Source: Urechis unicinctus (taxonomy: Eukaryota > Annelida > Polychaeta > Xenopneusta > Urechidae). Taken from it: a stretch of DNA of 64,000 nucleotides. Shown here piece by piece: positions 27,349-40,375 of the stretch. Below the pieces are notes generated by a model, which was not told where the DNA came from, did not search any database, and was given only the letters and a program-made list of their open reading frames with translations. The stretch spans positions 69,978,309-70,042,308 of the forward strand of contig CM067344.1 of assembly GCA_034190875.2 (NCBI GenBank), given 5' to 3'. Position numbers and translations under genes: made by a program. Every line of letters starts with the position of its first letter. Position 1 is the first letter of the stretch.

Positions 27349-30300
27349 ACCCAGCAAATCCTGATCGAATGTTACTGCATCTTCTAAGCCAGGGATATGC
27401 AACAGATGAAAAAATATATAAATTAGTGAACATCACTTACGGCTCTTTTTCGTAATTCTTTTGGCCAAAGGCTAGATTACACAGTTGTCTATATATGTTT
27501 TTCCTTCTGAGGTATACAATGTCCAGAACCATCATCGATTTGGCGTGACATACTTTGACAGATAGCGTGCCGTCATTATGACCTATTAGGGAATGAAAAA
27601 CAAGGTTATACTGAACTCATCCCCATAGCACTCTCATAATCACCGCTAGCTGTGTAGCTAACAAAACTATGTACAGTAGCTAGCTCGTGAATAACTTGGT
27701 GACAAAAAAAACAACTCAAGAGCATATATATAATCATAGGGGCTTACGTCAAACTACATACCACACGATCCACATTGTCATGGCCTTGTGGAACACTGAT
27801 CTATCATCAGCACTCATTAACAAGAAGCTAGGAATGTGGGGATTAACAAATGCTCCTTGGCAAACACATAAATACACAACCGTGCAACTAAGTATAACTG
27901 AATAATTACCTAATATTTCTAGCAGGGTCTCGATAAAAAGGAGAGGTGAAAGCACAGCGATTTTATACGATAGAGTCTTTAGTACGCGCAGCTCTGACTG
28001 TAGGATACTGTCATGGCTGTATTTGTGCCCGAGTTCATGTAGGAAGTTGTAAGCCCGCCCAGGAGTCACTGCCTGAAAAATGTATATCGAAGCGCAACTT
28101 ATAAGGTCACATTATAATGGTAGTTGTATATAATGTGGATTTACTTGTGAAATGTGAGTAAGAATACACGTCCATTGTACATGTATTTGAGGTCGAACAA
28201 ACCCTGCAATGAGAAGAGAGCTTGCTGGCAAGTTGACAACATGATACGATCCTCAGTGGCACTTGCTTCCTTACACGACCTTGAATTATCCGCCAATCTT
28301 TCGTTTTAGTTTTTGAATCGGACTTCTGGACATGATGATATAAGTCATTGATATGCTGTACCATGAACCTATTAGACAGAATATCCATCATAAATTTAGG
28401 AACCATGAATTTATAAATTTTCGACTGTCATTTTGTAGGGTCTAGGCATACGATCTTTCATACGTTTAGTGTCACAGACTTATTAATTATATGGAGTATG
28501 GGCAAAGATTAAGAAAAATACGACATGTTATTCCGCATGTGTCCATTTGTTAAGCGATAGGGACATCCTAGTGTTTCCTTTACAGATCATAACATAATGA
28601 AGATAAAAAAAATGTATTTTCGTAGCAGTCAACCAATGGTTCTTGCACGAATTTCATGTCAATGTATGCTTGTCGTTATCACAGTTCTCTGCACTTAACA
28701 GGTAACAGTTGTACTTGGTGAGACATCAGAGGTTGTGGTGGCATAACACCTTGTAATATCGGCAACATCGCCAAACCACTAAAAACACTCACAATATAAT
28801 GGGATAAGAAAATGAAAGAAACATTGGTGTTAGACGTTGCTTACAGCAACGAGGTTGCAAGCAATGGTGGTGAAAGAGAACGATTGTGATGCTTGATAAT
28901 CAAGCATCACAATCGTTCTCTTCGTGAAACACACAGAGCACTGTTCAAGCTGCAATCAAGCCTTGATTGCAGCTTGAACAGTGTTCTATGTGTTTCAACG
29001 TCAACTGAGCACAATCCCGTTGCCCGCACAGGGTTAGGAACTCCAGCCGCTGGGACGTGAAACCATCTGGTCACCGGAAAGGGGCTATAACGGGTAAGAT
29101 TACTTTTTTGGGGATTTTCCTTTTTACATGTGACAATCCGCTGTCGCAACATGAAAATAGGTTGGATTTTTCATTCAACGAGAATTCTAGAAATACATTC
29201 ACAAAATTAATAAACATGGCTGTCAACATGATCATTGCTTTGACGTCGCGCCTCGCTCAGTGCTCCTGTTGATAGTTTAAAATAGAAGGACGATGTCCGC
29301 TTAACAGCAAATCAAGATCGGAACGATCAATGACATCCCGAAAACTGTCGTGACCACAACCATGACTGTCCAGTTTGGTGTCACGGGCAGCTTCAGACTT
29401 GTGTTTTTCTTCAACGTGTTTGTCAATTCTTACAATTTCCGAACGCCATTAGCTTTTGAAAGCGTTGACTGTAATTACTTAGAATAAATTGATATAAATT
29501 TAGAAACTGTGATGCAGAGCTCAAACTGTATGGCAGACTGAGTCGCAGATGACCAAAATGCCAGAAATACACACCTAGCCTCAGATCCACTGCAAAGCGG
29601 GGCAGAGCCATTCTTGGGGCAAAGGCCACTGGACCTGAGTTAATATGAACCCCAAGTGCTGAAAGCCATAATAACCTTATTACTGAGGTTAATGGGCACC
29701 AGCATACCCTTAGGTGTGTTCTTTAACCGCCGAGGGTTTTGTGTTCATACTCACTCAGTCAGGCCGTTCTTGTTTTGTATCAGTAAGAAACCTAGGATAA
29801 TGCTTAATACGAGAACTTCGTGATATTTTGATCATTGAAACTGATATAAACTTACCTATCAAAGATTTCTAAAGCTAAGTATCTGGCTTCGTCAGGAAGT
29901 CGGAATCTTTTGCATACATTGAAGACATAGTCCACGTTGTCTCCAAATTTAAAGATGCCCTGTTATAAAACAAACGTCAGCGTTGTGCAGTCTACATATT
30001 TACCACGGCTGTGTCGTATGAAGCCCATAGCTCTCGCGCCATGCATTTCAATAAACCCGCACCCAGAATATCACTCGAGCAAGATTTAGCGAAGCATTTC
30101 GTCATAACGTCCTAACGACTCAAAGCGTAGACGTTTTGACTCTTAAGTTCGCATCTGGCATACAATTAATACGAGTGTATGTAAATGGTAAGCTTACAAA
30201 AAAAACGCACGTACCTGGCTTTCATTAGTTAACTGCATGTTGTCTTTGTTTTGTTCATTCAATATCAAGAGCCAATCCTGCAGCATCTCCGGTTCCATGG

Positions 30301-30379
30301 CCAGGTTATCAGCATTGAAGAGAGGCTCAGGTGGTGTGCCGAATATGCCACCCCCTCCCCTCCGCTTTATGTCAGGCAT
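25908..30379 (-). CDS. CNTD1: CNTD1-like meiotic cyclin-box protein, seven exons, complete
   Basis: Seven minus-strand exons join in phase to a 310-residue protein: 30215-30379, 29856-29959, 28203-28368, 27910-28072, 27441-27582, 26919-27015, 25908-26003 (933 nt with the TAA stop). All introns are GT-AG (255, 1487, 130, 327, 425 and 915 bp). Cyclin hallmarks are visible: EARYLALEIFDRFM (residues 79-92), IVSCCQLASKL (130-140, the buried cyclin-box helix), SELRVLKTLSYKI (171-183) followed by LLFIETLLEILG, then a second helical domain with ENDFMLLAVAVIAATYY. The segment order, the spacing and a length close to the roughly 330 residues I recall for vertebrate CNTD1 fit that family, known as COSA-1 in C. 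elegans. Family knowledge: CNTD1 acts in meiotic prophase nuclei, where it helps mature crossover sites. The start is the first ATG after an in-frame TGA. No disruption is seen. The family call is from remembered sequence, not a search. Confidence 0.9.
26919..27015 (-). CDS. CNTD1: CNTD1 exon 6 (residues 247-279)
   Basis: The exon encodes PERFCQVENDFMLLAVAVIA and then ATYYIVDQKHADK. The Asp-Phe-Met-Leu-Leu-Ala-Val core is the block I recognise most directly from vertebrate CNTD1. The acceptor is CGCTACAG and the donor AAG|GTAAGAAT, phase 0. Open frames on the opposite strand here are shadows. Confidence 0.92.
27183..27409. repeat. Tandem duplication with poly-C cores in CNTD1 intron 5
   Basis: A block at 27183-27290 is repeated at 27291-27409. 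Each begins GAAGTAAACAAACGCCCAGG and ends GCCAGGGATATGCAA. The core is a C-run: C12-A-C7 in the first copy and C29 in the second. The coding strand therefore has long G tracts. Confidence 0.95.
27441..27582 (-). CDS. CNTD1: CNTD1 exon 5 (residues 200-247)
   Basis: The exon opens with the last two bases of Gly-200 and continues HNDGTLSVKVCHAKSMMVLD and IVYLRRKNIYRQLCNLAFG. This matches the second-domain helix that follows the cyclin box in CNTD1. The acceptor is CCCTAATAG and the donor GAGCC|GTAAGTG. Length 142 nt keeps the frame exactly. Confidence 0.9.
27910..28072 (-). CDS. CNTD1: CNTD1 exon 4 (residues 146-200)
   Basis: This exon encodes AVTPGRAYNFLHELGH and then SELRVLKTLSYKIAVLSPL and LFIETLLEILG. 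The run of Glu, Leu-Lys, Leu, Ile, Pro and then Phe-Ile-Glu is the classic end of a cyclin box. The acceptor is TTTTTCAG and the donor ATATTAG|GTAATT. It leaves one base of the Gly-200 codon for the next exon. Confidence 0.92.
28203..28368 (-). CDS. CNTD1: CNTD1 exon 3 (residues 90-145)
   Basis: This exon completes the cyclin-box helix (RFMVQHINDLYHHVQ), then a lysine-rich linker, then VPLRIVSCCQLASKLSSHCR. The acceptor is CTAATAG. The donor AGG|GTTTGT is the weakest in the gene but keeps phase 0 into exon 4. Confidence 0.88.
28874..28922. repeat. Perfect palindrome, 24-bp arms, 1-base spacer, in CNTD1 intron 2
   Basis: The left arm 28874-28897 is the exact reverse complement of 28899-28922, with a single A between. 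Core: GATTGTGATGCTTGAT, A, ATCAAGCATCACAATC. Confidence 0.95.
28926..28996. repeat. Near-perfect palindrome, 35-bp arms, 1-base spacer, in CNTD1 intron 2
   Basis: The inner 22 bp (28939-28960 versus 28962-28983) is a perfect inverted repeat around a single C; the outer 13 bp on each side pair with two mismatches. It starts three bases after the preceding palindrome. Confidence 0.95.
29856..29959 (-). CDS. CNTD1: CNTD1 exon 2 (residues 56-90)
   Basis: This exon encodes GIFKFGDNVDYVFNVCKRF and then LPDEARYLALEIFD, the start of the cyclin box. The acceptor is a TAACAG and the donor is GATAG|GTAAGT. It ends after two bases of the Arg-90 codon, matching the single G that opens the next exon. Confidence 0.9.
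30215..30379 (-). CDS. CNTD1: CNTD1 exon 1 (residues 1-55)
   Basis: This exon carries the start codon at 30377-30379. An in-frame TGA lies four codons upstream, so this is the first usable Met if the transcript is not spliced further upstream. It begins with a basic, glycine-rich stretch and then an amphipathic helix with LQDWLLILNEQNKDNMQL (33-50), like the N-terminal helix preceding the cyclin box in vertebrate CNTD1. The donor is CAG|GTACGTG, phase 0. An untranslated exon further upstream cannot be excluded. Confidence 0.85.
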
Positions 30380-30454
30380 TCTGACTTTTTTTCAATTTTC
30401 GTTCCTACTACTAATACAAATCAAAGATATATATCAAAACACAGTTGATGAAAA

Positions 30455-30486
30455 GAGTGGGAGTGGGAGTGGGAGTGGGAGTGGGA
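30455..30486 (+). repeat. GAGTGG hexanucleotide tract upstream of CNTD1
   Basis: Five GAGTGG units give five GGG runs spaced by three bases, a G-quadruplex-type pattern on the strand opposite the CNTD1 coding strand. It lies 76 bp upstream of the CNTD1 start codon, so in the promoter or 5' leader. Confidence 0.9.
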
Positions 30487-31058
30487 TGATAGATATATAA
30501 AACCTGCAAAAAACCCTAATGACACCAAGGCCCCACAAAAGTTTGTTTTTAACCATCAAGCTGTGCAGCAAATATTTCATGCTTTTCCTGCTGTGAGCTG
30601 AAAGGCACAGATAGATAATCTCACAGATTCACTAAGGTCCATATTTTACACAGCTTATCATGAGGCCCTGAATACTCTAACTGAAATAATAAATCTATGC
30701 CCAAAAAACCCAGAAGGTGACACGGAAGCAAATGAAAATGTTCCGGTTCAGCAGTGCCTCACATGACAGAAGATAATGATGATGGTTAATGGAGTATATG
30801 GGTGATGTGCTGTCGCCAACATACACTCCAATAAACCTGTAATGCAGTATCATTGTGCAATAAAATCATAGCTGTTGGAGAGGAAGATATGAGTTCAATG
30901 CAAATACCACACCCCAGTTAGAAGAGGGCACCCAGTATTGACAACTGCAGTAGTAACAGTTTATCTATTATAACACAAGTATCTAAATATAATTAAACTT
31001 ATGAAGAACTCAAATATGTAATTTAAAGGCTGAAGGGCATGCCAACATTGTTTTATTT
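30487..31058. other. Upstream flank of CNTD1, nothing recognised
   Basis: AT-rich unique sequence. It presumably contains the CNTD1 promoter but shows no clear core element. Confidence 0.4.
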
Positions 31059-34040
<2,982 letters not shown>

Positions 34041-34712
34041 CAGGGTTCGACATTAACTTTTTCAAGAGCTGGACCAGTGGTTCGGTAACTCTTGAAATCT
34101 ACTAGACCTGACCTAAATTTAACTAGACCAACATGCTAAAAACTTGCAGAAGAAAACCCAAATGCTAATAAATCTTGAGACATTTCAGTTGCCGTCTGCT
34201 GATCGAGATGTAAACAAACCGGAAATAGGTCTAATGTCGTTATATTTGGGATCCCAAAAATGTTCGCTTAAGAAACATAGCGTTCGCATGTAATCACATA
34301 ATGCTTGCGTTTACTTGTTGGGTTTAACAATACAATTGTAAGTATTTATAATAATTGACAGTGAAATAAAATTGTTTAGCGCAACGGGATTTACTGGGAT
34401 TTCCCATTACCATTACGACATTGTTCATTTGGCAAGCGTGCATCATAGAGCCTCGTTCTCGATACACAAGTCAATGTATCAGTCATCGCGTCTAAAAATA
34501 GTGCAAACAGATTGCCAACAAGAACTGAATAGACAAGCGTTGATTTTTTTTACCGTTTTTTTAAGCTTTTTGTTTTTATGAAGTTGATTTTTCAGTGAAA
34601 ATTAACCAATTTGAAACACGACCATTCGGTCCAGCTAGCCTCACACTTAGCTAGACCAGACCAGCGATCAACTAGTGAATGTCGTTCGGTAGGTCCTTAA
34701 TGTCAAACCCTG
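34041..34712. mobile_element. Non-autonomous DNA transposon, hAT-like termini
   Basis: The 672-bp element has 16-bp terminal inverted repeats, CAGGGTTCGACATTAA on the left and the complement of CAGGGTTTGACATTAA on the right (one mismatch). A 5-bp CAGGC flanks both sides. Subterminal regions share GGACCAG/CTGGTC and GTTCGGT motifs. There is no transposase, so a MITE-type element. CAG-type ends suggest hAT, but hAT normally leaves 8-bp duplications, so the superfamily is uncertain. Confidence 0.75.
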
Positions 34713-35640
34713 CAGGCGCACACAAGGTTCTTCGCAAGTGCACTTATGGTTTCCAAATTGGGATTTTGTAAATCAATATCTTTTGGCAATACCCACTTTA
34801 GAGGGGGATAAGTATTCACCGATAAGGCATTGACAATTAAAAAAGATCCTCTTATGGATACCTGCAGCCCGGATGGGGCACCGGGCCTTTTCCTGAGTAG
34901 GGGTGTGCCCCGGGACCTTGAAAACCCGTACCCGACGTACAAGGTGAAAATGGCAAAAGCATACCCTATCGAACAAATACGAGGTCCAACAAAACCTGTC
35001 GTACAAGCCGAGAGGCCGAAAAAACATACTCTGTCACAAATGTACTACCTCTATACACTGAGGAATTATCTCACCTTCTCTTTTCTCGGCCTTACTACAA
35101 CCAAATATCAGAGCTCCTTTAGATTTGACTCGGTTTTACGATTCCCAAATCTGACGAAGTATCTCTGCCTGGATAATATTACTCATTCTGGTCCTTATCG
35201 GTGATGGGAAACGATTCTACGGTTATTTACGTGAGATGAATACGCTATACTAAACGTGGTCCTCATAATATTAACACTGATGACAAAAATCTAAATGAAA
35301 CAATTAACAGATTAAATAAAACAAGAGCAGACGAAAACGGGTCGTCTGCTCTTAACATCCGGTGGAATGAAATCTGTCACAATCTGAAATGATTAAATAC
35401 GATTGTGGTTCGTTTTATGGTCGTGTGGACCTTCGTGGTCGATACGCACGAGAAACACACAGTTCCATTTTTCAAACATAGAGTATCTATTATTGACAAT
35501 TCAATCAAATATGTGGATTCTCGTCTTCATGCTGCAAATGTCTTAGTCTTGTTCTCTTCCCGATTGTCAGTTGTCAACCGATTTTCCTAATTTTTCCTCA
35601 AATGCGTTATGATTCTTAAGAAACATAACGCAACTATAAG
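34713..35640. other. Unassigned; one 124-codon open frame
   Basis: A plus-strand frame at 34830-35204 (start MTIKKDPLMDTCSPDG) has mixed composition and no family I recognise. Parts of the opposite strand are open too. It may be a decayed mobile-element fragment or chance. Confidence 0.25.
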
Positions 35641-37130
35641 CGTAATTTTCCATCTGATTGATACCCCAAATTTTTCTCTCATAAGCGTTATGATTCTTAA
35701 AAAAAAATATGATGACTTTGTGTCATAGTGTCTGAGCAATGTCAAACTTTATTCTTCTTGGAATCCTATATTTCTTTTGAATTAAAGAATCATAGTTTAA
35801 CACAACTATAATCATAATTCTTCATCGAGTTGCCACCCCAATCTGTCTTAATGCCACTCGTCTTATCGGGTTTCTGTTCAGCAAGGTCGGACCTTACAGC
35901 AACGAGATTAAAGCTACGCTAAGAGAGCTCACTCGCGCCCTAGCTGGACAAAATATGGTCTATTTTAAAACCACATAGACGTTTCTGATCAATTCGTGGG
36001 CAAAGTCGCCACTACCAATAAGAAGACTACTTATCATCAACATGAACTGCATGATGCAAATCCCCGAACTATTGGATCAACAGACCCATTTGCTTTTGTT
36101 GATTTTGTGGTAGCGAGGCATACACGTCTCAAGGCGATGGGCGTGCTGTTCACTCATTAACATAATCAGCTCATAGCTAGTCGGAGGGAACCCTCTTAGC
36201 TTAGCTATATGCTCTGTGTTTATAGCCAATATATTCTTGGGGATGGAAACTTCATTGTAAATTGCACCGTACTGATCGTTTTCTAATTGGTTCAACTTAT
36301 TGTTAAATAAAAAAAGAATCGTCATATGTGATGCGTAGTATGCTTGGAAATGCTCAGTCTGACACCAGAGCTATTGAGAGATAAGTAACTGCAGCAAGGA
36401 ACGCTGTGATTTCATAAAAGACAGAAGCGGCATTAGGCGTGAATAGTTTTTGTACTCTTCCCTAGCTTCCTGGTTACCATGCTGGGCAACTGTTTTACAT
36501 ATCTTATCAAAGTAAGAATTTGATTTCCATTGATGTGCATTGGGCATGTATTTGGTTCTATCAGAATTAACTGTAATGAATTGATCTATGATTTCATGCG
36601 TTGCGGAGTGCCCCCGCCGGCAATTATTGGAACTTAGGTCGCGTGACCTCTTTGCCCGCGATACATGGGTATAGTGGAATCGGAGTTCATGCTATTTTTG
36701 GTTTCGAGAATACTGCCTCACGTTTTTTTGTCGTTTTGACAAAAGGAAGCATAGTGAATCACATTTGGCGAGACTTAAACAATCATCACCACGTGATATG
36801 AGATTGGTCGCGTGGCCAAGGAAAAGATTGACATCAATTTTAAAGAATCCTCCAAAGAGCAGTCTGTCTCAGGCTGCACGATGTGTCCCTGTCCATGCAG
36901 CAGTCGACATGGTACATCATGGCGTAATTTTCCATCTGATTGATACCCCAATTTTTTCTCCCATAAGCGTTATGATTCTTAAAAAGAATTTTGATGACTT
37001 TGTGTCATAGTGTCTGAGCAATGCCAAACTTTATTCTTCTTGAAATCCTATGATTCTTTTGAATTAAAGAATCATAGTTTAACGCATAATCATAATCTTC
37101 ATCGAATTGCCACCCCAACCTGTCCTAATA
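35641..37130. mobile_element. Paired 210-bp direct repeats, possible TRIM-like element
   Basis: 35641-35852 and 36923-37130 are about 90 percent identical direct repeats (start CGTAATTTTCCATCTGATTG, end region TTGCCACCCCAA), with a 1.07-kb interior. The second copy contains a perfect 12-bp-stem hairpin at 37048-37077 that is decayed in the first. Short terminal direct repeats around a short non-coding interior resemble terminal-repeat retrotransposons in miniature, but TG...CA ends were not seen. Dispersed copies of another repeat are an equal alternative. Confidence 0.5.
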
Positions 37131-37813
37131 TCACTGCGAAAACATACCCTTTAAAGTGTGACATTTAGTATAATGTTGAACCATGAATATAATAAATTTA
37201 GTCATTTCATAATCTCTGAATGTAAATAGCAGCAGATATTCGATGCCTGTATTCTAAAACTAGGTAACATGGATTTCCTATTTCCATTTATACCGTGATG
37301 CTGAAGTGACTTGTGTAGGAATACCAAATCGTTGATTATATATCGATATCGACACCTCAAAACTTTGCGGCAAAACTATGCAAGCGAGTATTAGGTCTAG
37401 TCTCAACGTAATTCAATCATTCTAATATTAACACCAAGAATCCTCCCGCTATAGGTTTATTATGTGTTTTAGGGTCAACTAAGTGCGAATAAGAATTGGC
37501 CATAACGAAAGTCGTGGTTAATTATTGGACGAGACATTACCAATATCAAAAGTGCGGATATTTTTCACTGCACCATGAAATGCACCTTTAGCACGGTTAA
37601 AAATAAAAGTTTCTTAAAAGCCTGGTATTTGATTTTTACTCTACACCCTGAAGCAATTACATATAAAATGGATCTCCCCATTCCTAACCCCGAGAGGTGT
37701 TTTTAAAAAGAAATTGCGCTTCTTGACCCCAAGTTATCATCATTAATGTGTGTCCCTAGCAATCTCCAAACTACACTCCTAAACCCCAACGACCTTCATT
37801 GCACTGCTATCCC
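37131..37813. other. No feature seen
   Basis: AT-rich unique sequence between two element-like structures. Confidence 0.5.
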
Positions 37814-39329
37814 ACCAGGGGCCGTATCCATAAAGAAACTTAAGTCCGCAAACTCAGGTTTTTGAGACGGCAAGCTGAGCTGGCCGTCTTATCCGTATCC
37901 AAAAAGAATCTTAAGTCTCCTAGCGTGCTCAACTCTGAGTCAGCAAGGTAGCTGACTTAAGTTCGCTAGCTCAAACTTAAAAATGGCGGTCCAACGGTAA
38001 TGTTTCCAGAGAAATGCTTTTACAGATCTAAATAAGAACATGTATGTTCTTAAAATGAACCAAAACATAATCAGCCGTTCGTTTCGTATGACACACCAAT
38101 TTTTATCGGGTTATTTGAATTATTTACGCAGCAGTTGTTTTCGTAAAAACGAAGCGGGGAATTCTTCACAACAATCGGATCGCTTAGGAGAGGCTGTTGT
38201 TTCCTAGAAAGCGAGGCAGCTTGCAGCAGTCTAGCTCCGAATTAGGAGTGTTTTGCGGGATAATCTGAGTGGATGGGAGTTTCCAAGTGAATAGAATATC
38301 CATTCACGATTGGTCATGTTACAGATAAATTTCTTAAACTTCATTAATCAAAACAACGGCGCCAAGATTCACATTTCGTGTGATTGAATATAAGAAAAGC
38401 AGGTGCCAAGCCTACAAGTATATAAATCCACTTCATGATAAAATGGCAGATATTGAAAGTGCCCCCAAAGCACACTAACGACAAGGGTTATTTTGCGATA
38501 AAAAAAACTCCGCTTTATACGTCAAATACAACGACACGTCATAGTCTAATGACGCGCAGTGACCCAGTAACGCGCGAATTCCAACGGACAGTCAAACAAC
38601 AAAACTCAACAAGGATTGTTTGTATTCATCGCGGAATTATAATGTTATTAGTGCAAGCATGGTCGATGGAATTATTTCCCAATCGTGTGGATTAGCCGTG
38701 ATTATATTGCCGATTATAAGAGCTAGCCAGTTTGCAAATTGTCTCCATAAGAAACAATGGTTCATCGTGCCGCTGGCGTTGTGGTCATGTTCATGGATAA
38801 CAATCATTACATTTACAGAGCCGTAGATTGCTGAGAATATATTGAAATTCGTATATTATACCTGATATCACCGTATATTATACTTGATACCATAAAATAT
38901 TGTATAGTCGGATTGAATAAAGGTGAGTGACATATTCATAAACAACCGGTTTAAAGACTATTCCTTTTTACTTTGTTTTGATAAACGATAAGTTGATAAC
39001 GACAGTAGACTACTAGACCCTACTAGGTCTAGACTTTATTATATAAAATAGTCAGACTAGACCACTTCCATTCCTCCGTCTAAATCGACCATTCTTTGCC
39101 ACTTTATTCCATTTTCTGTCTAATGAACACAGAGACAAACTATGATCGCGAAGGTATAACTATAGCCACTAATCGTTTTTGGCTGTTTGCCAGCCTTGAG
39201 CTGGCGGTCTCAGCTGAGTTCGCTAACAATTTGTTTTGTGGATACGCCTGAGTTCGCGGACTCAGCTTAGCACGCCGACTCAAGTTAAGACGACTCAAGT
39301 TAAGATTCTTTATGGATACGGCCCCTGGT
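37814..39329. mobile_element. DNA transposon-like element with 24-bp inverted ends
   Basis: The first 24 bp (ACCAGGGGCCGTATCCATAA plus AGAA) match the reverse complement of the last 24 bp exactly; the similarity continues imperfectly through CTTAA and CTCAG motifs for over 100 bp. A second partial copy of the end (CCGTATCCA, AAGAATCTTAAGTC) lies inside at about 37893. Interior open frames (38435-38695, 38620-38826) show no transposase. No clean target-site duplication is visible. It is likely non-autonomous; the superfamily is unassigned. Confidence 0.75.
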
Positions 39330-39399
39330 ACTTATCCACACGGTCCTCTTAGCTCTATATTTATCATACCCAATGCTTTAACCCTTCCTCGCTATCATC

Positions 39400-40170
39400 C
39401 CCACAGCTCTCCTAACCACCCTAGCGATCATTCCCCGCTGCCCTCCTAACCACCCTCGCTATAATACCCGCTGCCCTCCTAACCACCCTCGCTATAATAC
39501 CCACTGCCCTCCTAACCACCCTCGCTATAATACCCACTGACCTCCTAACCACCCTCGCTACAATACTCACTGCACTCCTAACCACCCTCGCTATAATACC
39601 CACTGCCCTCCTAACCACCCTAGCGATCATACCCCACTGCCCTCCTAACCACCCTCGCTATAATACCCACTGGCCTCCTAACCACCCTCGCTATAATACC
39701 CACTTCCCTCCTAACCACCCTCGCTACAATACCCACTGCCCTCCTAACCACCCTCGCTATAATACCCACTGCCTTCCTAACCGCCCTTGCTATAATACCC
39801 ACTGCCCTCCTAACCACCCTCGCTATAATACCACCCTCGCTATAATACCCCCTGCTCTCCTAACCACCCTCGCTATAATACCCACTGCCTTCCTAACCAC
39901 CCTCGCTATAATACCCACTGCCCTCCTAACCACCCTCGCTATAATACCACCCTCGCTATAATACCCACTGCTCTCCTAACCACCCTCGCTATAATACCCA
40001 CTGCCTTCCTAACCACCCTCGCTATAATATCCACTGCCCTCCTAACCACCCTAGCGATCATACCCCACTGCCCTCCTAACCACCCTCGCTATAATACCCA
40101 CTGCTTTCCTAACCACCCTCGCTATAATACCCGCTGCCCTCCTAACCACCCTCACTATCATCCCCACTCC
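39400..40170. repeat. Minisatellite, 33-bp unit, about 23 copies
   Basis: CTCCTAACCACCCTCGCTAT plus AATACCCACTGCC at 33 bp. Partial units (ATACCACCCTCGCTATAATA) at about 39830 and 39950 mark internal deletions repeated in two places, so a multi-unit block has been duplicated. Minus-strand frames (VVRRAVGIIAR) are artefacts. Confidence 0.95.
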
Positions 40171-40375
40171 TTAGTTTTCACCCCATTGCGTCCTTAGCTT
40201 CCTAGCTATCATCCCCAATGCGCTCCTAGCTCCCTAGCTCTCATCCCCAATGCGCTCCTAGCTCCCTAGCTATCATTCCCAATGCGCTCCTAGCTCCCTA
40301 GCTCTCTTCCCCAATGCGCTCCTAGCTGCCTAGCTCTCTTCCCCAATGCGCTCCTAGCTCCCTAGCTTTCATCTC
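40170..40375. repeat. Minisatellite, about 31-32-bp unit, six copies
   Basis: CCAATGCGCTCCTAGCTCCC plus TAGCTCTCATC or TAGCTATCATC follows directly and shares the CTCCTA/TATCATCCCCA flavour of the 33-bp array. Confidence 0.88.

Noticed and set aside
29423-29629. Open frame inside CNTD1 intron 2
   Set aside because: The CNTD1 cyclin-box helix is continuous across exons 2 and 3, leaving no place for an extra exon.
39400-40170. CCTAACC motifs suggesting telomeric repeat, and TATAAT-like boxes
   Set aside because: They occur only as part of the 33-bp unit; there is no tandem hexamer of telomeric type.
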